The notes: generated by a model not told the origin, from the sequence alone. 64,000 nt of DNA from Cavia porcellus (GCF_034190915.1 NW_026947484.1:68651482-68715481), one strand, 5' to 3'. Positions 50,701 through 62,170 are shown, numbered from the stretch's first letter. Numbers and translations: made by a program.

Positions 50701-51522
50701 TACCACATGAATACTGATGTCACTCAATACCAGCCAAAGATGAGAATGAATTCGTTGTTCCCTTAATTGCCTGAGTACAAGAGACTTTTAATGGGGCCCC
50801 ATTTGCTTGCCAGGAATCCATGTTACAGCAGCATCCACAGGCAAAAGGATGCTCACTGAGCATGATGCCTTTGGTCATAGTCAACCTCGCAGAGCAGATC
50901 TCTGCTGCACCTGTAACTAGAGATGAACATCTGCAGTTGTATCATATATGCAGCCTGTGGCCTGCCGCAGGCGCTAGCTAGAAACGTTCAGCATACTGAA
51001 GAAGACTACAGAGGTGCACAACACATGCAACACAGGTTAACCTGCAGCCTATAGTAAATGTACACAGCAAATGTATTTCAGTTCGGAATAATGTGCTGCA
51101 TCTCACTGGAAGTCTGACCTGATGCCCGGTTAGAAAGACCACTGGATGCAAAAAACAGAAAATATCTTGCAGAAACAGTGGTCACCATCGAGGTCTCCCA
51201 CGTTCTTATCCATCAAAGTTTTTAACCCTTTCAGAAATGTAATTTTCAAGAGATTATACTGTGAGTTCAAGAATTGGCCTGTTCCACACCAAGGCTGGGT
51301 TATTCTGTTTATATATCACTATGAGGATGCCCATATATTTTGTGTCTTCAAGAACACATCGCAATGTTTGATCAAGGAAAAGACAGTTTGTGCCCAAAAT
51401 AATTGTTTATTTTCTTTGAACTCCAGGCAGGAGGAAATGTAACATCATTCTTTTAAAGCTTCCCTAAGTTCTGAGGGCCTCCAATGGAATGCCTCCAAAC
51501 TCCCTGCCCACTCCCACCCTTT

Positions 51523-51600
51523 ACAGTGGTTCTAGGGATAGAAGCCAGGGCCTTGCACAAACTAGGCAACTGATCTACCATTCAACTACATTCCCAACTT
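51523..51600 (-). mobile_element. ID-like SINE, diverged
   Basis: 'ttctagggatagaagccagg' to 'ttcaactacattcccaac' follows the reverse-complement ID body with many changes. Confidence 0.55.
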
Positions 51601-51914
51601 TCACACTACCACATATATGCTGTCAATAATCTGCTAACTTGAAAACATCTGTTGTTCATTATTATTAATACAATGGATTTTAAGACTGCATCTCAGTCCT
51701 TATGTTAGTAAAAAAAAAGAATTTAATGCACAAAAATCTTCTAGAGATAACTTCAGGAACACATCTAGGCAATTTCATAAAGTCTTCTTGTATATTTGAA
51801 ATTCTTAAAATTGGAGCCTGATTGGAATAAATTAAAAAAATTGAAATAATACTCCCTTTAGGCGGAAATATAACATCTACTAGACTCTTAATCATGACAA
51901 CATCGTACTAATCA

Positions 51915-52060
51915 CTGCATATAAATAGTATCATTTAAGACTTAGAACAACCATTCAGGAGAGGCAATTTTGTCATATACTTTTAATAGGTAAATAAAAT
52001 GAGAATCACCCTTGTTAATTATCCAGAGTTTAAGCGTATAGAATGCTTCAGTTAAAAACT
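51915..52060 (-). mobile_element. MIR-like fragment
   Basis: 'catttaagacttagaacaac' and 'aggtaaataaaatgagaatc' fit a decayed reverse-complement MIR. Confidence 0.4.
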
Positions 52061-52528
52061 GAAACAGAAAAGAGGGTAAGAAAGGGTCAAAAGTATCAAA
52101 CACGGAGATAAGGAGTAGGTGAGGAGTGGTTGTTAGAGAAAACTGCTCCAGTGATCAAATAATAGAAATCACACTGGCCTTAGCACTATGACCAGTGAAG
52201 TCAAGTGGTAAAGTAGAATACAGTTAGATAAGACCTTCAAGATCTTCTAATTTTCCCTCATTCCATTGATTGCAACACAATTCTATAGGAAATGCCAAGT
52301 TTCTATTTGAGAATGTTCAGTAACAGGAAACGTATGTCTTTATTAAATTGCCAATGATGACCTGGTAAATCAAGTCTCCTATAAAAAGCCCTCTTTGTAG
52401 TGTGTGTCAATGTCCGTGGTGTAAATATTCACATTATGAACCGTTGCAAACTACCATAATCACAAAATTCCTGAAAGTATAGTAAGAAGCTTTCATAAGT
52501 TGTTAGAAGATGAGTCCAATGTACCCTT

Positions 52529-52547
52529 AGAAGCAGCCCATCACTTT
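52529..52547. repeat. Imperfect target-site duplication at the 3' side of the HAL1-like element
   Basis: AGAAGCAGCCCATCACTTT, paired with the similar 20-base sequence at 56781-56800. The mismatch and indel are consistent with an old insertion. Confidence 0.65.
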
Positions 52548-52829
52548 TTTTTTAAATTTTATTTAAGGAGAAAAAGAAAGAAAAAAAGCAGAGAAAGGGT
52601 ACAAGTTATACAGAATTTCAGAAAAAAATAAACAGTAGGAAATCACTAATTAATAGATTACATATTGTCATCTTAGAAATATTTGTTCAAGTTACAAAAT
52701 TAAAGCATATAAAGTGGACGTTCAAGTAGTGAGACTGCAAACGGTTCTGTTTAGTGATCCAACAAAACTCAGTAATATGGTTATCTATCTTGTTCACTTA
52801 AATAAACATGCAGTTATACCATTTAGAGC

Positions 52830-53845
52830 ACTTTCTTTTCCTCTCTTTTGAAAAATGACAATTACACATTTTGGGTTTTATTATTCCCACAGTTCTTATT
52901 ACTTTTTTTTGAAGAGAGTAAAACCAAATGTGACATAACAGACAAGAGGCAGTCAAATCAAAAGGATGGACATAATATATAATGTAAAAACATAATACAA
53001 GGTGATCACAATGGTTACCATGATGCCTCTTGCTATCTTGAAAAGAATTGCCCATATCATCAGTTATAATAAAATTGAACAAAACAATAAAGAACAAAAC
53101 CAATAAAACCAAATCATTGGAGATATTACAGGTCTTCAAAAGAAGATTAATAGTCAACCAGAATGGGCGTCATAATGAATCTTATTATCTTCACAGTTGT
53201 TACCTATACTTTCGAACTTGATACTATCAAGTAAAACAGAATAGAGGAAGATCAGTCAAAACAAGATGGTGAGAGCAATATAGGGTTTCAAATCAAGTTA
53301 ATAGGAAATCAAAGTGGGTTACTATAATATATCCTGCTATGTTTAATTTTTTCCCCTTAACTGAAAGGATAAAAATGAAAAAGTAAGTAATAAAATAGAG
53401 ATTGAGATAAAAAAAGGGCATAACAACAAAACAGCGCAGGTCAAAACATAACCATTTAAGCAAACTAGTGTTTCACCATAAGATATCCTGACATAAAAGT
53501 AGTTATCATAGTGTCTCTTTCCTTGAAATCTTTGAGTATAACTTCGTATACTGTAGCATCAAATATGTCAAAAACAATGGAAAGCCATTCAAGGGAATGA
53601 TAGTATTACAGGGTATTTAGAATCAACTAACAGAAACTGAACAATGGTTTCTGTATAATCTCCTTGCTTATAAAAGTTTTTGTTTATATTATCACATATA
53701 ATAAAATCCAGTAAGATACAACATGTTAAGACCTATGGAGACCGAAGAACAAAAGCTTAATGGGACTACAAAACAAGATGATATTAAATCAGCACTAGCT
53801 ATTATGGTGTCTTGTTTTCTCCAAAATAGCTGTTCCTACCATCTA
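52830..53845 (-). repeat. Degenerate ~150-bp tandem repeats forming the 3' region of the HAL1-like element
   Basis: A landmark (plus strand: a 'tggttaccataatg' type word, then 'cttgaaaag', 'gcccatacca' and 'taataaaat') recurs at about 53012, 53169, 53316, 53500, 53642 and 53796. Spacings are 142-184 bp, so there are about six diverged units. The same unit occurs in the nested copy in opposite orientation (54940-55450) and twice in the insertion at 17.3-17.6 kb with 152-bp spacing. Confidence 0.7.
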
Positions 53846-54811
53846 ACCTTCTCTGCCTCATTTCTGGTGAGCTCTTTTCCTGTCATTAGTTGTCAGTTTG
53901 TCTTCTTCATTTCACTTTCTGCTTCATTCATTGTGGCCTCTCTGCCACTATTTCTGTTATCTTGGTATTTTTCTTTTTTAGAATATCCTTCAGTATTCTC
54001 GGTAGAGTTGAACTGGTGGTTGCAAATTCCCTTAGTTCCTCTTCCTGGAAGCACCTTGTTTTTCCCTTCAATTTCTAGGGATAGTTGTGCAGGATATATC
54101 AATCTTGGCTGGAGGTTATTATCTTTCAAAGCTTGAATTATTTCCCCCCACGCTCTTCGTGATTTGATGGTTTGTGCCGGGAAGTCTGCTGTAATTCTGA
54201 TGGGTGTTCCCTTGTAAGTGATCTGTTTCTTGTCTCTGACGGTTTTTAATATTCTGTTCTTATATTGATTTCTGGAATTTTGATTATTATATGCCTGGGT
54301 ATAGCTCTGTTTAGGTTGTAGGTGGCTGGGGTCCTGTATGCCTCATACATATGAGTATCTGTACCTTTTGCTAAATTAGGGAAATTCTCCTGGATTATTT
54401 CTGTGAATAGCTTTTGTGGTTCATTTGTTTGTGTCCCTACCTCTTATGTTCTTAATTCTTAAGTTATAGATCCTCTTATTATCTTCTAGCCTTGGTATTA
54501 TTCCTGTTTCTTTGTTATTTTTAAGAAGTTTTTCATTGCATGCTCCCACCTTACAAATCTGTCCTCCAGTTCAGAAAATCTATCCTTAGTTTCTTTCAAG
54601 CTGTTATGCCAGCTTTCAGTAGAGTTTTTAGTTTCCTGGTAATCTCTTTGAATCTGCTTCACATATTCTAGGTTTTCTCTATTTTCTCCATCAAACAATT
54701 CTCCCTTTTCTGTTCTTCCATTCCACAATCTGTTTTTTCTTGGGCGGTGCTTAGCATTTCTCTAACTATTCTACTTATGTCTTGCTTTATTTCATTAAAT
54801 ACTTCACTTTT

Positions 54812-54823
54812 AAACTCATCTAT
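54812..54823. repeat. Target-site duplication, left copy (nested insertion)
   Basis: Reads aaactcatctat and is identical to 55836-55847. The preceding base t also matches. On the minus strand these bases lie inside ORF1. Confidence 0.85.
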
Positions 54824-55835
54824 TTAAGTCGGGTTATATGGTGGTGAAGTACTAGGTTGCTGAAACAGTCATGCTTTGACCTCTATTGTTATATTGTTAT
54901 GTCCTGTTTTATCTCAATCTCCCCCTTATTGTTTTAAAAAAAAATTATTTAGTCATTTCTTATGTTTGTCTTAATTAAAGAAAAAATTTTAAAAATTAGG
55001 ATATATAAATAGTAACTCTTTATGATTTCCTATTAACTTGTTTTGAAGTCCTGTAGTACTCCCACAATCTTGTTTTGACTGATTAGACTCTGTTCCATTC
55101 TATATGATAGTATCAAGTTTGAAGACATAGGCAACTACTTTGAAGACAATAAGATTCACTAAGATACCCATTCTGGTTTGACTATTGTCTTCTTTGGAAG
55201 TCCTGTAATGTTTACAATGCCTAAGTTTTATTGGTCTTGTTCTCTACTGTTTTGTCCAACTTTATAATATCTAATGAGATAGACAATTCTTTTTAAGGAA
55301 ACAAGGGACAACGTTGATAACCATTGTTGATAACCTTGTACTCTATTCTACACCATGTGCTATGTCTATCCTTGGTATTGACTGACAGCTTTGTTTTGCC
55401 ATATTTGACTGTATTCTCTCCCCCCCCCCAAAAAAAGTAATAAGCACTAAGGAGTAATAAAATCCAAAATGTGTAAATTTTGTTGTAAAAAAGAGAGGGA
55501 AAAAAAAAAAGAAAAAGAGCTCTAACGGATATAACAGCAAGTGTGTTTAGGGGTGTTAAATAGCTGACTATATCAATGTTTTTGGATCATTGAACACAGC
55601 TGTTTGCAGTCTCCCTGTTTGAATGTCCACCTTGTATTCTTTGATACTGTGATTTGAGCAACTATTTTCAAGATGATAATATGTAATCTACTAACAGGTG
55701 ATTTCTTACTGTTATGGTTTTTTTTTGTTTTGTTTTGTTTTTTGTAGTTCTGTATTACGTGTACCCTTACACCGCTTTGTTTTGTTTTGTGTTTTTCTCT
55801 TTTTCCTCTTAAATAAAATAAATAAATAAATAAAT
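54824..55835 (+). mobile_element. Nested 5'-truncated copy of the same LINE family, opposite orientation
   Basis: A plus-strand insertion of 1012 bp inside the minus-strand ORF1. It consists mostly of the family's 3' region: the tandem-unit part, then a section ('gtttgcagtct ... tgtaatctact') matching the minus-strand host element near 52660-52770. It ends in CCTCTTAAATAAAATAAATAAATAA. The sequence aaactcatctat occurs on both sides (54812-54823 and 55836-55847), a clean 12-bp target-site duplication. Similarity to the host element's own 3' region looks like roughly 80% by eye. Confidence 0.85.
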
Positions 55836-55847
55836 AAACTCATCTAT
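55836..55847. repeat. Target-site duplication, right copy (nested insertion)
   Basis: Second copy of aaactcatctat, directly after the A-rich tail of the nested element. Confidence 0.85.
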
Positions 55848-55895
55848 GAAACTCCGGAGATATCGCTTTATGTTTATTGGTGCCATGCCTGACAT

Positions 55896-56780
55896 TGCAT
55901 GTTTTTGTGCCCTCATTCTCCTTTGTATTTACCTTTCCTAGATCAGTGTTCTCAGGATTGGGGGCTGAGAACCCTTTCTTGTTGCTCCCTCTCCCCATAT
56001 TTTTGTTTCCTCCATTCAAGTGTAAATAGGAGGCTCAGTTTGTTTTTTTTCTTCTTTGTTGGTTACAGTTTGTTTGAATCCGCCGGCTAGGTATTCCCAC
56101 CCACTGCAGTGTACTAGGGAGACACAGACCTGGGCAGCCTCTGCTAGGCCCACCCCTCCAGGTCAGTCAACCTACCAAAGGCTTCACTGCTAGGGTACAC
56201 CGCCAGGCGCTGGGACCTGCTTTGGGGTAGCCTACTGGGTCTTAGTCCGCAGTGTCACAAGGCCAGGCTGTCCGCACCAATCCCACTTGAGAAGGAAACA
56301 TGTGACTAAAGTTACTGCAGCGTCCTGTTCTGGCTAGTCTTCCCGGTCCCAGAATGTCCCCTGTTGGAGCCTCCTAGACCATGGAAGAGTCCCTGCTCCC
56401 GCCACTCACTGCAGGTCCATGCAGGGCCCCCCCCACCCCCGCCAGTCTCACTCTTAACTCTGTCCGCCGATTCCTGCTCTCAGGGCTTTCATGCTTCTCT
56501 CTCCCTGCTGTGCCGATTCAGACGCAACAGCGGCAGCAGGAAATTCAAATTGTGGCTTCCAGAGGTGTGGTTTCCAGCTTCCGCGCTGAGATTTCATCTG
56601 TTCCCATTATACCACCAGGATTGCATTTCCAATTGGTTTCTCTCAGCTTAGTTCTTTCTTGGGTCGGCAGGGTATATCTCCCCTTGCTTAGGACTCCCTA
56701 CTCTGCACCATTCCTGGATTCCATGCTGGTAATCTCAGAGAACCTCCGTAGCTGCTGCTATCTGTCCACTATGTTCTCCC
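55896..56780 (-). promoter_or_regulatory. Presumed 5' UTR/internal promoter region of the HAL1-like element
   Basis: This stretch is GC-richer than its surroundings, especially 56090-56560, lies just before the ORF1 start and ends at the 5' target-site duplication. By analogy with L1 it would carry the internal RNA polymerase II promoter. I see no specific factor site that I can defend. Long open frames on the plus strand here have no recognisable protein features and are taken as chance. Confidence 0.45.
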
Positions 56781-56800
56781 AGAAGCCCGCCCATCACTTT
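56781..56800. repeat. Imperfect target-site duplication at the 5' side of the HAL1-like element
   Basis: Begins AGAAGCCC and ends CCCATCACTTT, matching 52529-52547. On the minus strand it is followed at once by GGGAG, a typical start for an L1-type transcript. Confidence 0.65.
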
Positions 56801-58953
56801 CCCTGCTCCATTTCTGATGAAGTCACTCCTTCCAGCAGGTCCACTCCTTACCAACTCCATATCTACATATTTGAATCCATTCAGGGCTTGGGGACTGCTG
56901 CAAAGTTCCTAAGCTTAGTACCCTTTTGCCTTTTCAGATAATCATTTTATTCCCTCTTGCATTTATTTGCAGAAGATTTTCTTTAACCTTTGTCTCTCCA
57001 GGCTCCCAGGTCCTCTGTGAAGCAGAGATCCAGTACCTCCACCAAAAATACAGCCATCTCTACAAATTCTTGAAAATCTAAATTATTCTGTTTCATTTTA
57101 AGATGTTTACTAGTAGATTTACAGGCAAGTTCAATGATTTCAAGTCATAAACAGGCCTCTAATCAAAACCTATCAGACAGTTATTCAGTGTGTGAGTCAT
57201 CTAGACATTCTAAGGGAGCCTGGTGTGTTTTATCCACACCAAACTTAGTGCGGCAGCTTAGGACACGAGCTAAGGGTAACCAGGCAGGGGAAGTTAGAAT
57301 TCCACCTCTGCTTCTTCCCAGCTCGACAGTGTTTTCACGTCACCTAAAATCTGCGAACCACATCTGCAGTACAAGCACAGAGAAGAGCCACACAGATCAC
57401 AGACAACAACATACACATGAATGGTACATTATTATCGCCACACTGTTGTGGATGACAGCTCATTCAAAGGAGTCTTCAGTGTTCCTAACAGTGTAGGAAA
57501 GAGAAAGAACAGCTCAGTTTAAAAAGCTAAAAAGAGAGACAGAATATGGTCAAAAAGTGAGACACGCTTTTTTCTTTGGAGAGTTAGATCAGGCAAACTG
57601 GAAAGAGCAGCTGATGGCTAAGTTGACCCAAGTATTTCCTATTTGGCATCTCAGGCTGACATGGGGATTAGGGTTCACATAGAACAAGTTGAATTGTCTT
57701 TTGAGGTTTTGCTGGAACATTTTGTCCCCTTTTCCATTTTACTCCACACATTTATCCTAATGTTCCAATTCTGCCACAACCATGGTTTTCATCTATCATC
57801 GCACAATGTGACAAAGAATCACATCTCAAATTAGCATAACTGGTGTCCTACATCAGACCAAGGAAATATCAAAAACAGCAGGTATTAGGAGAAGGTGGTA
57901 TGTAAGATACAGGTATGTAGAAGAAAACTGAGGAAATCTAGCTCTTTCATTTAACTATGTTGAGGAGACAAAGCAGAGCACCAAAAAGACAGCTGGCTGA
58001 TATTAAGATTCAGTTATGGGATCTCCTTTGAATGTTTCCATAACGGACCCATTTTGAATTAGAAACGTTCATTCTTAAGAGCACTTAACAAAACAAACCA
58101 ATAAACCAACACACTCATCTTTCTAAGGAATCCTTGCATGTCTCAGAGTTTGGAGAAGGGATTTTCACTATATTACCTTGCCATGACCCTGAAAGGAATC
58201 AGCCTCTCTTAAAAGCTAGGGGGCATTTCGGTGGCACTAAAAACAAACCGACCTTTTACATGATGGTCCTGTACACCTTCCGGGTTTACATAATTCCCAG
58301 AGGCTTCAGATCCAAACATGGAAACAAATTTTAAAAATCTGGGTGTGAAACCTCTGCCTCCTCGTTTATTATTTCTCTTCCTGATGTACCAAATGCGGTC
58401 CCTGTGCGGCCACACACTGTCCCTGTTTTCAGCTCCTGGAACTCTGGTCTGTGTCACCAACAAGCAATTACAGAAACGCAGGTTAATGTTATTATAGGAG
58501 TTATCAGGGTACCATGGCAATGCAGAACCTCTTCGGGGGTGGTGTGGGAGGGTGGAAAGCGCCTGTGGGAACCAGCAGTGAAATGGAGCCCCTGGCTATG
58601 AGCTGATGCACTACAAGGCAAGTGGGGATGAACAGGCTGTTCCAGCCTGGCAAAGTCATGGACTCCTCAGTGAGAGCCTACAGTGTTAATAGAGCTGACA
58701 ACATTTGGTAGTGCTGGGGGATGCAGGCTGAAAGAGGTGAGGTGGGAGATGAGTAAAATAACAAGACCAGAGAGGTACAAAGGGTTTATCATGTAGCAAA
58801 TTATTATACATGTGAGGTTATCACCCTGAGGGAAGCAGGCCAACCCCGAAGGGCAGAACATTATGCATTGGGTGGATAGAGACATCTCAGAAGAGATGGC
58901 TGTGGAAGTGCGGAGGGAGGACATGAGGACAGGCAAAGCTGTCACACATAATT

Positions 58954-59021
58954 TTTTTTTTTTATTTTAAAGAAGGTAAAGCCAAACATAACAAAACAGA
59001 TCAGAAGAAAACAATGTAGGG
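58954..59021 (-). mobile_element. Extremely 5'-truncated LINE 3' end (68 bp)
   Basis: A T-run, then the family's 3' terminal words (aaagccaaacataacaaaac), bounded by tgtcacacataatt at 58940-58953 and 59022-59035. This is a perfect 14-bp target-site duplication. It shows that the 3' end of the family is the segment joined to poly-A. Confidence 0.75.
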
Positions 59022-59274
59022 TGTCACACATAATTCTAAGGCAAATGCTCAGATCCCTGTGCACAGGAAGAATGGTCGTTTCACAGGATTACCCTGCTCT
59101 TCCGCTCACCCATCCACTCATCATAACAAACCCGAATACACACATGTTTTATCTTCCCAGTGAAATGATGAGTCACTTGCAATGGATCCTGTATTATATA
59201 TATCTTTTGAATCTCGGGGGGGAGTTCATAGTAAGAATACTGAATGTCACGAACTTACCTTTATTTAAAGAGTA

Positions 59275-59670
59275 GAATGATTAATTTTATGTACCCACTT
59301 GATTGGGTTAAGAGATGCCCCAGCAGGTGTACGTATTACTTACCAATGTGTCTTTGAGAGAAGAGAGAGCAATCTGAATAGACTAAGTAAAGAAGTCTGC
59401 CCTTACCAAAGTGGGTGGGCATCACCTACTTCACTGAGGGCCTAAATATAACAAAAAGTCAGAGGAAGGGTGCATTTAATTTGCTCTGTGCTGAGCTAAG
59501 ATACCTACTTCTTGATTCTCAGGTCTTCAGACTTAGACCAAAACTTACAGCACTGGCTCCCATGGTTCCCAGGCCTTGCAGGGTTGAAGTGGGATTACAC
59601 CTCTGGCTTCCTGTCCTAAGTCTCCACCTCACAGACAGCAGAACATGCACCTTCTCAGTCTCGGTAACCA
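59275..59670 (+). mobile_element. Old LTR/MER-type interspersed repeat, fragment
   Basis: The sequence 'gattaattttatgtaccc', 'ttgattgggttaagagatgc', 'gtgggtgggcatcacc' and 'ggtcttcagacttagacc' follows a common mammalian repeat with this exact plan, whose name I do not assert. Confidence 0.55.
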
Positions 59671-60014
59671 CGGGAACAAATCCTTCATAATAATTTCCTC
59701 ACCCACTTTTGTGTGTGTGTGTTCACATGCTGTACTCCTGTGCTTGTATATATTCTGTATCTTTGGTGAGCGCTGAATGATACAGAGAGAATCTTAAGAG
59801 GAAAGGCAGAAATGGATTCTGAAATAAAATAGAGAACTGCATAACTGGTATATTTGTAATGCAGATAAAGGAAAAGGTACCAAAAGATCGAGAAGTCTTC
59901 ACCTTCCCCACAACGCCTCATAGTAGGGCACTGCTTATTCAGCTTTCCCAATGAAATAACGCATGGAAGAACATAGGAAATAGGCAGGGACAAACGAAGG
60001 CGTTTATAGGGAAT

Positions 60015-60042
60015 CATATAAGAGAAGACATTCTCTTATATG
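60015..60042. repeat. Perfect inverted repeat, 12-bp arms, 4-nt loop
   Basis: CATATAAGAGAA, then GACA, then the exact reverse complement. AT-rich stem. Confidence 0.9.
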
Positions 60043-62170
60043 TTCTCATGTGCTACTTAAAAGTTTCAAATACTCTGGCAGAAAGAGCCAAGAGGCAGGA
60101 GATAGTGGTAGGTAAACTACTGCCCCCAGGCCTGGTGAGAAGTGTTTCTTGGCAGAAGAGGCCAGGGATTCAGAAGACTGTTTTCTTTGGAACAACAAAG
60201 GGTATGATGGAAGTAAACATTTCTCAACTCTTTTCTGATTTTTGGTAAAAGGCTCAACTTGAATATTATCTTTCATTCCAGTTCATGCAGCCAATTCTAT
60301 TTATTTATGGGTTGAAGAAAAACTTGGTTTTACCAAATGACTTTCTTCCTGGCTGACTATGAATCAAAATCAAGAACCAGATTTTTTTAAATATACTGCT
60401 CTCTCCCCCAGATAGTACAATTAGTCAATTAGTAAACTGTGCTTACTTAGGCATGATCTCAATTAAAATGTTTTTTTCTTTAAGTGCCTATAAGCCAAAA
60501 AAACAATTCTTATGCTGGACTCATGAAAATGAATTTTAAAAGGAAGAGAGTTGCATTATTTAATAATTATGAGAACATTAGCAAGAAGGAATGCGCATTA
60601 TTTTCCAGAATGCAATTTCTTTGTTCACACTGTTTATAAAATTCTGCTTGCATAAAACTCTTCAGCTTCTTTTTCCTCTCTGCAAATATTTGCTCGGAAA
60701 CTCCAGGGTATCTTCTACGCACCCAGAGCTCAGAAGAGGTGCTAACAGAATAGAGGAAGTTTTCCTTCCTTTAAAATGACTAGAATGCTGCATGGCTTGG
60801 GCAAGTACAACCAACTGGCTTTAGAACTCAACTGTCACATTACTTTTATTTTTGTCAGAGCCATAAAACAAAAACAAGATGGAAAGCAAATTTTTTCTCA
60901 TGGTGGAACCATTTAAAAGATTTAGGAAGGTGATTTGAATAACATTTGAAAATATTTGAGTATATTTTTTTTAATATATCATTGTTCTTCATTTATATTC
61001 ATAAATGACAGCATTCTCAATGGAACATAATGGCAGAGGCAGCTGGTTTATTTTTCAGTTGAACAAATAATAAAAAATAGGAATACACCTAGCCACCATT
61101 TCACAAAACTTTGATCACTCTACAACGGGATTTTGACAACATAATCATTCTCTGTTACAGGGTTGGATGGGTGGCTGGCAGGATAGAGAATAGAGATAAA
61201 TAAATGTGAAAATAAGACACACGGGTTGACATTTCCATTTCTTTTAAATTCTTACTGAAAGCCGCACATCTGCCCAGGACTGTGTATAACTTCCGAACAG
61301 TACTTTAACTTGACTGTGTTAGCCCTTCAAACTAATAGAATCTAACAGAGTAGATCCTCCCAGAGGGATTTTTAGTCTCAGCCAAATCAGGCACCTGGCA
61401 GGCAGAGGAAAGAAGAGAACTCAGAAAGAAGAGAGAAGAGAAAATCAGATTACCCAATGGTGAAGCTGGATGTGATGCTCCTGTCACTAGCAGCTCTTTT
61501 TCAAAAATAAAAAAGATGTCAACTTTCCTAAGAGAACACATACTTTTACCTGTGTGGATTCAACACACAGAGGTGCAGAACTTTCTTACAGAGCATTAGT
61601 AATGTTCCCATAAAAGGAACTCAAGTAGACATCCTTAAACAACAAAAAATTCATTATTACACTGGAATTATATATAAAGTAAAGCAAATGTGGAATTTCA
61701 AACAGGTTTTTCTAAGTTTTGAGGTTCATTTTGTTTTGTTGTTTTCTTGTCTTCTTTTTCATATTCTGAAGGTCCTGAAGTCTTCTAATTACACCCTCTA
61801 ATAGCTATTGCTATAAATATATTGATTTCTACAAGAAATCTGTAATGATTGTGAGACAGAAGCCGTAAAAGTAGGGAATAATACTGTCACTATGTTAATA
61901 TTCTTATTGTTCAACTACCTCAAGCAATTATATCAGAAGAGATAGGGTAGACAAAGCCCATGTGAGCAGTAATTAGTTGTAAACAGAATCTGAATTCAGC
62001 GTGGCTTTCTTACCAACACACTAGCTAACCTGACACTCACAACTATTTTCTTTTTAAGTAAGACAAATCCTTTGGCTACAATTAGTCTTGGTTTTCATAT
62101 AATCAAAGAAAATGTACGGCATACATTCCATGGCCTAAAATAACAGTATGTTGCTTAGAAGAGTCATTTG

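Larger units (their letters stand above)
53893..55916 (-). pseudogene. Broken L1-type ORF1 (RNA-binding coiled-coil protein) of the HAL1-like element
   Basis: ORF1 proteins of L1-type elements are trimeric RNA-binding chaperones. Possible starts are ATG at 55916 or 55895, with an in-frame stop just upstream. About 48-69 bases later the frame is cut by the nested insertion (54824-55835); beyond it the reading resumes in register. A charged, heptad-like segment (54728-54498, e.g. LKETKDRFSELEDRF) fits the coiled coil. An RRM-like part follows at about 54400-54260 (FPNLAKGTDTH, PRHIIIKIPEI), and then the C-terminal domain at about 54129-53990 (NLQPRLIYPAQLSLEIEGK). At least one frameshift near 54730 and several stops between 54500 and 54060 show it is dead. 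The match is by recognisable ORF1 motifs only. Confidence 0.75.
52548..56780 (-). mobile_element. Full-length ORF1-only LINE (HAL1-like, L1-derived), interrupted by a nested copy
   Basis: Read on the minus strand, the element begins GGGAGAACATAGTGGACAG at 56780 and has a GC-richer 5' region of about 0.86 kb. Next comes an L1-type ORF1 (about 55916-53893), then a 3' region of about 1.3 kb made of degenerate 150-bp tandem units, and an A-rich end at 52548. Imperfect direct repeats flank it: AGAAGCAGCCCATCACTTT at 52529-52547 and a 20-base variant at 56781-56800, differing by one substitution and one indel. Without the nested insertion it is about 3.2 kb. No ORF2 (endonuclease/reverse transcriptase) sequence is visible between ORF1 and the 3' region. 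That is the hallmark of HAL1 elements, though a private deletion in an ordinary L1 is the alternative. Such elements would need L1 ORF2 protein in trans; this is inferred. Confidence 0.72.

Noticed and set aside
53723..54136. 137-codon plus-strand hydrophobic open frame
   Set aside because: It is the antisense of the broken ORF1 and 3' repeat of the HAL1-like element. The apparent membrane segments come from antisense reading.
56364..56941. 186-codon and 95-codon plus-strand open frames
   Set aside because: They lie antisense to the GC-rich 5' region of the HAL1-like element, overlap each other in different frames, and show no domain. GC-rich DNA gives long chance frames.
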